Below, in pieces: positions 27,107-36,000 of a stretch of DNA of 64,000 nt. This DNA comes from Sarcina sp034439435 (GTDB taxonomy: Bacteria > Bacillota > Clostridia > Clostridiales > Clostridiaceae). The position numbers and the translations under genes are program-made. Within the stretch, counting starts at the first letter, position 1. Every line of letters begins with the position of its first letter. The notes beneath the pieces were generated by a model, which did not search any database, was not told the DNA's origin, and was given only the letters and a program-made list of their open reading frames with translations. The stretch lies in assembly GCF_034439435.1 (NCBI RefSeq), contig NZ_JAPCKJ010000002.1, positions 124,001 through 188,000 on the forward strand, in the 5' to 3' direction.

Positions 27107-28462
27107 TTATTTCTCTGGCTCTCCAGTAATTGATGGGTTTCCAGCATTACTCCAACCAATCCATCCATCACTATATATAGATGTATTTTTAAGGCCCATT
27201 ACATTAGCATAAGTATAAACTTCAGCTGCACGCCATCCACTACCGCACATAAATGTAAGATGATTTTTTAGGTTTATTCCTTGATCTTCCCACATTTTTT
27301 CTATTTCATATCCATTTCTCATTGTATTATCTACATTTCTATAATAATCTAATGAAGTTGAACCTTCTATTCCGGCATATCCGAAAACCGCTCCTGGAAT
27401 ACGACCTTTTTTATCATGATAGCTATATCCTGATATTTTACCTATGTATTCATCCCAAGTACGATTATCAACTAAAGTAAAGTCTGGCTTTTTAAGATCT
27501 TCTTTAAGTTCTGGAATTGTAGTTATTACACTAGGATCTGCTGGTATAGTAGCACCAAAATCTCCACCTGGAGTTTTTGGATTAACTTTTGTTTCTAGTT
27601 CATAACCTGCACTAGTCCATGCTCCATCTCCTCCATTTAATACTCTTACATCTTTAACACCCATATATTTAAGAACACTAGCTACACGATAAGCTGCCAT
27701 TTGTTCAGCTCCTGTAAGTATTATTGTATCATCCTTGTTAATACCATATTCTAAAGCAAATTGACTTAATGTCTTATCATCTGCAAGCATCCATGTTGGA
27801 GGTGGTTCTATAGTATCTGTATTGATATGTACACTTGTAGGAACATGTCCTTTTCCATATGTTTGATTTTCATCTCCCCAGCTTGCTTCAAATACTTTTA
27901 TATTTTTAGTATTTTCAAAAGTTTCTGGTTTTTTACCATCAATAACTTCCTTTAATATTTTAGCTGGAACTATTAAACTATAATCCTCATATTTTTCTAA
28001 AGGTAAGCTTTTATCACTTGCCCATTCTTTAATATCATATGTATATAAGTTCTTATATCCTTTTTTTGAAAGATAGTCCGCAACTACTTTAGAATCTTCT
28101 CCATTAGCATCATATAATATTATGTTTTTATCTGGAGTTATTCCTTTAGTTTTTAAGGCTTCATCTAACTTTTTCTCTTTATCCTTAGCATCTACCTTTA
28201 TCCAATTTGCCGAAAAATCCTCAGCATTTGGAATATGTCCACCTCTAACCTCATCATATAAAATCCATCCATTATACGAATCACTTAAACGTGTATCAAC
28301 AGCTACCCATGAGCTATCTTTTAAGTTTTCTTTTACTTCTTTTGTACTTAAAGATTTAAGAGAAACATCTGCCTCATTACTTTTACTGCTAGAACAAGCT
28401 ATAAAAGTAACAGTTGATGCTACTATGATTAAACCTAAAGATAATTTTTTTAGAAAATTCAT
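27107..28462 (-). CDS. Multi-rhodanese-domain lipoprotein (sulfurtransferase)
   Basis: A 451-aa exported lipoprotein with a signal peptide and lipobox TFIAC (C23). Three rhodanese-like domains follow at about 35-155, 175-290 and 315-445. The active-site Cys is present only in the last one, FMCGSGWRAAE (C406); equivalent loops in the first two read YDANGED and TGAEQMA. CNNDTWDEYIG-like entry segments (DNRTWDEYIG, DTRLSDSYNG) confirm the fold. It probably moves sulfane sulfur outside the membrane; donor and acceptor unknown. Confidence 0.88.
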   Translation of the reverse strand: MNFLKKLSLGLIIVASTVTFIACSSSKSNEADVSLKSLSTKEVKENLKDSSWVAVDTRLSDSYNGWILYDEVRGGHIPNAEDFSANWIKVDAKDKEKKLDEALKTKGITPDKNIILYDANGEDSKVVADYLSKKGYKNLYTYDIKEWASDKSLPLEKYEDYSLIVPAKILKEVIDGKKPETFENTKNIKVFEASWGDENQTYGKGHVPTSVHINTDTIEPPPTWMLADDKTLSQFALEYGINKDDTIILTGAEQMAAYRVASVLKYMGVKDVRVLNGGDGAWTSAGYELETKVNPKTPGGDFGATIPADPSVITTIPELKEDLKKPDFTLVDNRTWDEYIGKISGYSYHDKKGRIPGAVFGYAGIEGSTSLDYYRNVDNTMRNGYEIEKMWEDQGINLKNHLTFMCGSGWRAAEVYTYANVMGLKNTSIYSDGWIGWSNAGNPSITGEPEK

Positions 28463-28782
28463 AATTTCCTCCTTAGTTTTTTATTATTCTAGTACCACTA
28501 AAAATAATACCAAATTTATATTATTTAGTAAATAAGTATTAATAATTATCAAATTTTTAGCAAATGCTATATTTAATTAAATTTTTTATTGTTTTTATAG
28601 AAAATTATATTATTTTGTTATTTTAATTTTGAAAAACAAACATTTTTTATGTGTATTTTTAAGCATTTTTTAATTAATTTCTTAGATTCATTAATTTTAA
28701 AGAATTAAAGTACATTTTGCAAAAGATTTTTTAACAGATATAGAGTATCATTAAAACATAAACATTGGATGAGGTGATTTTT
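28463..28782. other. Divergent intergenic region between rhodanese lipoprotein and cfa
   Basis: On the plus strand TTGCAA (28717-28722) and TATAGA (28739-28744), 16 nt apart, form a plausible cfa promoter. The minus-strand side has no convincing promoter that I could fix. No small ORF or RNA structure was seen. Confidence 0.45.
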
Positions 28783-29967
28783 ATGGAAATTAGTAAAAAT
28801 ATAGTTAAGTCATTAGCTGAAAATCTTTCAGATAGACCGTTTAACTTAGAATTTTGGGATGGCGAAGTAATTCAATATGGTTCTGGTGAACCTGAATTTA
28901 AACTTATTATAAAAAACTTCCCAAGTAAAAAAGACCTTTTATCAGACCCTAGCTTAGCTTTAGGAGAAGCTTATATGAAAGGGGACATTGATATAGAAGG
29001 AGATCTTCAAAAATTCTTTGAAAGTATGATTCGTAATAAAGACAGCTTTATGAATAAGAGTACAGTATTAAAATTAGCTTCTAAAATAAAAGCTCCTTCT
29101 TTACTTAAATCAAAAAAAGATATTGCACACCATTATGACATAGGAAATGATTTCTATAGTTTATGGTTAGATAAAACCATGAGTTATTCATGTGGATATT
29201 TTAAAGAACCATCTGACACCCTTTATGATGCCCAGATGAATAAAATACATTACATATTAAAGAAACTTAACCTAAAAGAAGGTCAAAAACTTTTAGATAT
29301 TGGTTGTGGCTGGGGATATTTAATTATAGAAGCAGCTAAGCTATATAAAGTAAAAGCTTTAGGTATAACTCTTAGTGAGGAGCAATTTAAAAAAGCCAAA
29401 GAAAGAATCAAAAAAGAAGGTCTTGAAGATTTAGTTGATGTACAATTAATGGATTATAGAAATTTAGAAAAATCTAAATTAGAATTTGATAGGATTGTTA
29501 GTGTTGGTATGGCAGAACATGTTGGGCATGCTAATCTACCTCTATTCTTTAAGAATGTTAATTCAGTTCTAAAAGAAAGTGGATTATTCTTATTACACAA
29601 TATAACTAATCTTGTAGAAACTGAAGGAAATAAATGGATTACAACATATATCTTCCCAGGTGGATATCTACCAACTTTAAGAGAAGAACTTAATATTGCA
29701 GCAGATCTTAATTTCCATGTATTGGATATAGAAAGTTTAAGACTTCACTACATGAAAACTTTAGAAGAATGGTGCAAAAACTTTATGAATCATTTAGATG
29801 AAGAAAAGGAAATGTTTGATGATGAATTCTTAAGAATGTGGCATTTATACCTTGCTACATGTGCAGCAGGATTCCATTATTGGGATATAGATATACATCA
29901 AATTCTATTCTCAAAAGGAATTAATAATACTCTTCCTATGACAAGAAAATATTTATATGAAGACTAA
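28783..29967 (+). CDS. cfa: Cyclopropane-fatty-acyl-phospholipid synthase
   Basis: A 394-aa enzyme that adds a methylene from SAM across the double bond of membrane lipid acyl chains. The SAM-binding motif is LLDIGCGWGYLIIEAAK. Typical active-site segments are AHHYDIGNDFYSLWLDKTMSYSCGYF, SVGMAEHVGH and YIFPGGYLP. The start is the ATG at 28783 with GAGGTG upstream; the frame extends to a TTG at 28765. It is followed by a terminator. In bacteria Cfa is commonly raised in stationary phase or acid. Confidence 0.94.
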   Translation: MEISKNIVKSLAENLSDRPFNLEFWDGEVIQYGSGEPEFKLIIKNFPSKKDLLSDPSLALGEAYMKGDIDIEGDLQKFFESMIRNKDSFMNKSTVLKLASKIKAPSLLKSKKDIAHHYDIGNDFYSLWLDKTMSYSCGYFKEPSDTLYDAQMNKIHYILKKLNLKEGQKLLDIGCGWGYLIIEAAKLYKVKALGITLSEEQFKKAKERIKKEGLEDLVDVQLMDYRNLEKSKLEFDRIVSVGMAEHVGHANLPLFFKNVNSVLKESGLFLLHNITNLVETEGNKWITTYIFPGGYLPTLREELNIAADLNFHVLDIESLRLHYMKTLEEWCKNFMNHLDEEKEMFDDEFLRMWHLYLATCAAGFHYWDIDIHQILFSKGINNTLPMTRKYLYED

Positions 29968-29977
29968 TTAATATACA

Positions 29978-30016
29978 AAGCTAAAGTTTAACTAATTTAT
30001 GGTTAAGCTTTAGCTT
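29978..30016 (+). terminator. Terminator of cfa
   Basis: Stem AAGCTAAAGTTTAAC / GGTTAAGCTTTAGCTT with an 8-nt loop (29993-30000), followed by ATTTTTT. Confidence 0.85.
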
Positions 30017-30145
30017 ATTTTTTAATTAATTTATAGATTTTGCAATATATTAAACAAATTAACTTTTTTGTCTATATTCATATAGAATATCTTCTAAATT
30101 TATAGAAAAACTATAGTTAAAGTTTTATTTTAGGAGGTATTTCTA

Positions 30146-30292
30146 ATGGCTAATGAAAATAAATCTGCTCATGATATAGCTAAACAAATGATTATCAATG
30201 GTGACCCCTTTGATAAAATACAAGAGCTAACTAATTTAAGATTAAAAGAACTTAAAAGAATTCAAAGAGAAGAAATAAGTCCAAAATTCTAG
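30146..30292 (+). CDS. 48-aa small protein of unknown function
   Basis: The frame begins MANENKSAHDIAKQM and ends with an amphipathic, charged helix (LTNLRLKELKRIQREEI), stopping at TAG. TAGGAGGTATTTCTA places a consensus SD 7-8 nt before the ATG, which is the main reason to call it. I recognise no family; no signal or membrane segment is present. It is isolated between the cfa terminator and a hairpin element. Confidence 0.7.
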   Translation: MANENKSAHDIAKQMIINGDPFDKIQELTNLRLKELKRIQREEISPKF

Positions 30293-30374
30293 AATCTCTT
30301 TAATCCTTATTTATTTTTGGTTTAATTCTTATATTTTTTAATCATTAAACCAAGTTTAAAAGAAAGTAAAATTA

Positions 30375-30494
30375 AAGAAGGGACTGTAGCAAAAGTAACT
30401 TAAAATAAAACTTATAAATATATTCCGAGAATTACTAGATTTCACTAAAAATTTATAAGTTTTATTATTTAAAGTTTTGCTATAGCCCCTTCTT
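30375..30494. repeat. MITE-like element with long terminal inverted repeats
   Basis: About 120 bp. The left arm (30375-30419), which begins AAGAAGGGACTGTAGCAAAA, pairs imperfectly with the right arm (30451-30494), which ends TTTTGCTATAGCCCCTTCTT. About 31 nt separates the arms, with no coding potential. The terminal GGGACTGTAGCAAAA resembles ends of some transposable elements. No clear target-site duplication was found, so a large bidirectional terminator is the alternative. Confidence 0.5.
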
Positions 30495-30540
30495 ATATGT
30501 TCAAAAGTTACTTTTAATACATCCTCTTTTGAAATCTATT

Positions 30541-31704
30541 CTAAATTATTTCCTCTTCTTTTAATAATTTATACAAAGTTGGATTTAAATTAAATTCTTC
30601 AATAAGGTTATTTACTTCTAATAAAGATTTTTCCTTTTTATTTTTAGAAACATTTCCTTTTATAGCTCTTATTAAAATATTTTTAGGTGAATGAGCAATA
30701 TCTATAAATTCAAGAAGTTGAGTCTTATACCCTGCACATTCTAAAAGATTTGCTCTAACTGAATCCGTCATAAGAGCTGATATTCTTTCTTTTATTATTC
30801 CGTAGTTAGTAAGTATTGAAAACTTCTCACTTTCTATTTGACCATTAAACTCATGTTGACAACATGGAACTGAGAATATCATTTTACTATTCCATTTAAT
30901 TGCATTATATAAAGCATAATCTGTTGCTATATCACAAGCATGTAATGTTATTACCATATCAACCTTGTTATTATATTTGAATCCATTTATATCTCCAAGT
31001 TCAAAGTGTAAATCTTCATAATTATACTTTTTAGCTATATCACTGCATTTCTTTATTACATCAGCTTTTAAATCTAATCCAATCATATTAACTTTTATTT
31101 TTTTAATCTCAACAAAATAATAGTATAATATGAATGTTAAATATGATTTACCACATCCAAAATCTAAAATTGTAAGTTCTTTCTGATCAAGTTTTTTTAC
31201 TTCATCATCAATTATTTCAATAAATCTATTTATTTGCTTATACTTATCATATTTTGAGTTAATAACCTTACCTTCTTTAGTAAAAACTCCTAAGTCTATA
31301 AGAGGCTCTATTATCATTCCCTCTTCTAATATGTAATTTTTCTTTCTATTATGTTCCTTCTTAACTTCCTTTAAAGATTCATTTTTCTTAACTCCTAGAA
31401 ATACTTTTCCCTTCTTAGAAACCTTAAGATCAAAGTCACTTTCTTTAGAAAAAGCATTTAATTGTTTGTATTTAAAAACGAATAACTCTTCTACTTTTCT
31501 TTTTAATTCACTTTTTTCTATATTTTCATGAAAGACTTGTTTATCAGTATACTTCTCTATTTGATAAAAATCCTTTTTATTCTTTTCTTTAAGTTGAAAC
31601 ACTATTTTTTTATATTCAACATCTTTATTAATCTTATTACTAATTACTAATTTTATGATTTCTTCTTCTGTAACTTTATCAATTGCTTTTATTAAATCAT
31701 CCAT
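30541..31704 (-). CDS. Class I SAM-dependent methyltransferase with C-terminal PCCQH motif
   Basis: A 387-aa cytosolic protein. An N-terminal region (about 1-140) is Lys-rich. The methyltransferase domain follows, with DFGCGKSYLTFILYYY (motif I), GLDLKADV, LHACDIATDYAL and SVPCCQHEFNG. The 'HACD...PCCQH' pattern matches the Methyltransf_32/METTL25-like group, whose bacterial substrate is unknown. RNA or protein are guesses. It is monocistronic and immediately followed (downstream) by the MITE-like element. Confidence 0.8.
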   Translation of the reverse strand: MDDLIKAIDKVTEEEIIKLVISNKINKDVEYKKIVFQLKEKNKKDFYQIEKYTDKQVFHENIEKSELKRKVEELFVFKYKQLNAFSKESDFDLKVSKKGKVFLGVKKNESLKEVKKEHNRKKNYILEEGMIIEPLIDLGVFTKEGKVINSKYDKYKQINRFIEIIDDEVKKLDQKELTILDFGCGKSYLTFILYYYFVEIKKIKVNMIGLDLKADVIKKCSDIAKKYNYEDLHFELGDINGFKYNNKVDMVITLHACDIATDYALYNAIKWNSKMIFSVPCCQHEFNGQIESEKFSILTNYGIIKERISALMTDSVRANLLECAGYKTQLLEFIDIAHSPKNILIRAIKGNVSKNKKEKSLLEVNNLIEEFNLNPTLYKLLKEEEII

Positions 31705-31867
31705 TAAAAATCACCTTACAAATTTATTATTAAAGTTAAATTAAATTTCTAACTTAACTTGCTATATAATATAATACATAAGATTTATACATATATCAAA
31801 TTAAAGTGTAAAAACAAATTGATTAATTTCTTTAAATCGATTTTAAACACAATATAAATATTGTCAC

Positions 31868-32302
31868 TTACTCAACATCACTAATCATTAATACTTTATC
31901 TTCGCCTAATAATTCCTTTGCAACTTCAAATAAAGCCTTATCCTCTGTAACCAAAGAAAATCCTTCCTTTTCAATTGAAGCGAATATAAGCAATATATCA
32001 TTTTTTGTAAGTTTTTTACCCTTATAGTAATGAGCTTCTCCTTTTATCTTTTCAAAATCTATATGATTTAAAAATTCTTTAAACATTCTTCTATCTATTT
32101 CAAATATTAAAGGAACAAGCCTCATAAATCGCTCTGACATCACATTTTCTCCATTAAATTTTCTTTTCTCTTTTCTAGCTAACTCCTCTAGCACCTCTCT
32201 TATAATTATAATTTCATTGAACTCTAAAAAATTATCAAAAAAACCTTTTTCTCTATTCCAAAAATTTATAATAACATTAGTATCTAATATATACTTTCCC
32301 AC
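31868..32302 (-). CDS. PIN-domain protein, VapC-like
   Basis: A 144-aa protein with the PIN fold used by RNases. Acidic residues are visible in LDTNVIINF (D7), the central SERFMR region, NDILLIFAS and VTEDKALFEVA. The start is GTG at 32302 with GAGGTG 8 nt upstream. VapC toxins normally follow a small antitoxin gene; none is visible in the 230 bp upstream. It may be an orphan RNase rather than a toxin. Confidence 0.8.
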   Translation of the reverse strand: MGKYILDTNVIINFWNREKGFFDNFLEFNEIIIIREVLEELARKEKRKFNGENVMSERFMRLVPLIFEIDRRMFKEFLNHIDFEKIKGEAHYYKGKKLTKNDILLIFASIEKEGFSLVTEDKALFEVAKELLGEDKVLMISDVE

Positions 32303-32418
32303 AGCTGTTCACCTCATTAGTATTATATATTTAATTTATTCATTTTAAAAATATTATATCCAACAGATCCATAGCTAATAAATTAATTTCTAAATAACTT
32401 TTAGAAATTAAAAATATA

Positions 32419-32519
32419 AAAAAAGCTTAGCTTTATGGAAGGTATTGTAATATGTTAAACTTTCAATTTAGTTTAATATATTATAGAATTTAAACCTCCT
32501 ACAAAACTAAGCATTTCTT
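32419..32519. repeat. Long imperfect inverted repeat
   Basis: The left arm GCTTAGCTTTATGGAAGGT... pairs with a right arm reading ACCTCCTACAAAACTAAGC over about 45 nt, joined through TTAAACT / AGTTTAA near the centre. It lies just beyond the stop of the thioredoxin-like gene. It may be a terminator or a second MITE-like insert. Confidence 0.4.
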
Positions 32520-32532
32520 TCTTTTAACCTAA

Positions 32533-32985
32533 TTATTTAGCATCAAGCTTATTTTTTACAACCCATTCATCTAGTTGCTCTTCACTTGTCACTTCAAATA
32601 TTTCATCAATTATTTTTCCATCTTTTACATAGTACATTGATGGAGTTGAATTAAACTCTGGAAAAATTTTATTTATTTTCTTTCTATTGTTTTGAATCTC
32701 CTCTTTAGATGTTCCTTCATTATCTAAAACAACTTCATTAATAAATATATTATGATTTTCTAAATAAGGAAGTAATATCTCCTTTAACTTTATACAATCT
32801 TTACAAGTTGACTGTGTAAAAAGAATAATAGACTCTTCTTTATTTTCAGCCATGGCAATAGCATCATCTAATCTAACTTCTAGTATTTCTCCACTAGAGG
32901 TATCTCTTACATACTCTTTTTCTCCACATCCAACAAAAGTAAATAATAGTGTAAATAACAATAGTATATTTATTATTTTTCTCAT
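32533..32985 (-). CDS. Thioredoxin-fold lipoprotein
   Basis: A 150-aa exported protein. The lipobox is TFVGC (C20). A thioredoxin-like domain (about 35-145) carries the redox pair CKDC at 61-64 and the cis-Pro segment FNSTPSMYYVKDG. It resembles 'bacteriocin transport accessory' thioredoxins. It probably reduces or forms disulfides outside the membrane. It lies upstream of the inverted repeat and downstream of the GH31 gene, with a 97-bp gap. Confidence 0.82.
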   Translation of the reverse strand: MRKIINILLLFTLLFTFVGCGEKEYVRDTSSGEILEVRLDDAIAMAENKEESIILFTQSTCKDCIKLKEILLPYLENHNIFINEVVLDNEGTSKEEIQNNRKKINKIFPEFNSTPSMYYVKDGKIIDEIFEVTSEEQLDEWVVKNKLDAK

Positions 32986-33082
32986 AATTTAATCCCTCTC
33001 CCCTTAAATGTATATCAGTATAATCAAGGAGATGAATCTATTTCCTCTCCTTGATTAAATACTTAATTATTTTGTCTAATTA

Positions 33083-36000
33083 TTATCTTGCTGTTCTAAT
33101 AGTTATTGATTCTTTTTCTGAAATTTCTCCATTTGAATATTTGGCAGCGATCTTAAAGTTATAAATTGTATGTCTATTTAAGCCTTTAAATGTATATGAA
33201 GTGTCCTCAGCTTTTATCTCTGCTACCTTTTTACCATCTTTATAAAGAATATATCCCTCTAATCCATTAGTTGTTTCAGGAGCAGTCCATGTTACAGTTA
33301 CATCTTTCTTATTAATTTCAGAATCTTTAAAGTCTCTTACTGGATTAACTATTATTTCCTCTGAGCTATTATCTGTTACTGTAACTATAGCAGTAGCAAA
33401 CTCTCCATTTGGTATTGTAGCTGTTATTGTAGCAGTACCTTTACCTACCCCAGTAACTAATCCATTCTCGTCTACTGTAGCAACTGACTCATCACTTGAA
33501 GTCCAAGTAATAATATCCTTACTTTCAATAGGGTTTAATACAGCAACTAATTTCTCAGTTCCATTTACTTCTAGATTTAATTCGGTCTTTTCTAATGTAA
33601 TTGATTCAGCACTTACATTTCCTTCTTTACCGTAGAATACTAACTCAGCTGCACTTGCATACTTATTGTTTGTATCTCCTAAAGTTTTAAGAGCAGTAAA
33701 TCTTACATATTGAGCATTAACAGTGTTAAATCTTATAGGATTATATCCTCTATTAGCTAAAGCAGTTCCAGCTTCATTAGCTTCTAAAGTTCCTGTTCTA
33801 GCCTCAGTCCAATTTTCATTATCTAAGCTTGTTTCAATCTTATATTCAGTAACATGACCATTTCTACTGTTTTGTCTTGGTAGATAATCTATTTGATTAA
33901 GATCATAAGCTTTATCTAACTTAATTGTTATAGATACTGGAAGTTTATCAGCAGCTTGATATCCTGAATGCCAAATACTATTTTCGTCTCCATCTACTGC
34001 ATTTTCTTTGTAATCTGTATCAGCTTCACTAGTTGCATGGATAGCTTCTAATTTATTAAAATCTATTTTATCTTCTTCTACAGTTTCACGCTCTTGTAAT
34101 GAATGAATCTTATTTCTTAAAGTTAAAATAGCATCTCCGATTTCTTTTTCATCTGAACTATTTTCTAATACATTCTCAGCATGTTTAATAGCTTCAAGTA
34201 AAGCTTCATAAGTTTCAGAAGTATAGATTTCACTTAAAGATTCATATGACTTAGCTTGTTCTATAGCTTGAACTAATAATGTCTTATCAATTCCGTCTAG
34301 AACAACTATTTCTTTTTCAACTGTATGGTTTCCATCAGCAGTAGTTGCAACTAATTTTGCCAATCCTGGTTGTAATCCACGTAAATAGTAAGTTACTTTA
34401 TCTTCTCTATCTACACGTAGAACTTCTAAAACCTCTGGATTTTCAGAAACTAATCTATAGTTTAAGTTATTTGCATTATCAGGTGTAACTTCTGCAAATA
34501 TAGGAGTAATTCTATTTAGGTATACTGATTCTGGAGTATTTTCTGCAAAATTAATTCCAGTTGTCTCAACTCCACTCTTTTCATAGAATTCAATTTCATT
34601 TATAGCTAAAGTATTCTTATCTTTATGAGAATCTAAAGCTGTAATAACAATCTTATCGAATTCTTGTCCACCTAACTCATAAACAGTTGTAGCAGTTGTG
34701 ATATCTGCTTTTTCTCCTAAATCAAACTCTTCTCCATTTAAATACCCAACAGCCTTAACCTTCTTCATGGCAGCAACATTTATACTTCCATTAGCATTCA
34801 TTCTATTGTATATAGTAAAGTTTTCTAAAGCTTTTGACTCATCAAAATTAAATGTCATTTCAAAAGGAAGCGTTCCTTTATCTGCTTGGTCCGGATTAAA
34901 GACCCACTTTAAGTCCATACGAGAACTATCATCACTGCTTGTTGTTCCATCTATTAACTTATCTAATCCCATTCCTGCTTGTAATTGACTTGAATCTCCA
35001 CTTACAGTAATATGCTCTTTATCAATCTTACTACTAGTTGGTCTTCCTGATGGTAATTCAGTTTCAGGATCAACAATCTCAGCAATAGCCATCTTAGAAT
35101 TTAATTTACTATCCACTAGTAAAGCATGACTAGCTTCCATATCCCAAGTAAGATTTTGTTTAGCTTTTAATGTTACTCTTGCTATTGTGTCTGTTCCACT
35201 AACTTTTACATTATCACCAATATTAGTAAAGTTTACATAAGCGTGTTGTGTATTATCTGTATGCACTCTTGCCTTTGAAAGATTTTTCATTCCTGCTGTT
35301 GCAATAGTTCCTTCAGTCTTAACATATTCATACTTAGAAGCATCTAAAGGAATTTCTACACTAAATGAATTAATATCAGAAAGACCAGTTCCTACAACAT
35401 CAACAGTGAATGTTTCACCAGAAGCAATTTCTTGCTTACTTGGTACAAGCATTACTTCACCTTCAAGTTCTGCTCCCTCTGAAGGTTTTACTCCACCTTC
35501 TAATTTACTAGCAACATAAGATATATCATAAGCATCAATTAAACCATTATTATTTAAGTCCGCCATTGATACATATCCCCAGTCAGCATCAGCAGTTGTT
35601 AATCCTGCATAGTTTTCAAGGAATACTAAATCTCCTTCTTCTATAGAACCACTGTTATTCCAGTCTCCAACCACTTGTCCATTAGTTCCATCAACTTTAT
35701 ATGGTCTAAATTCTCTCATAGTTAAGAAGTTTCCTATAGACTCCTTAGTTACAATTTTAAAGTAACGAGCTTTTATAGGCTCATTAAAGTTTATTGTCTT
35801 AACCTCTCCATCAGTAGCCCATGCTGGAACATTTGAACCTTGAGCATTACTAAATACTTTCTCATAATTTACACCATCTAAGCTACTATATATTTCAGCA
35901 CGCTTAACTGATCCATTACCATTTTTTCTAAATAATAAGTCTAATTTCTCTATTGTATATGCCTTTTGCATATCAATTATAAATGGCTTATCTATAGCAC

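Noticed and set aside
30375..30494. Target-site duplication around the MITE-like element
   Set aside because: Flanks (AAAATTA on the left, ATATGTTC on the right) do not form a convincing direct repeat.
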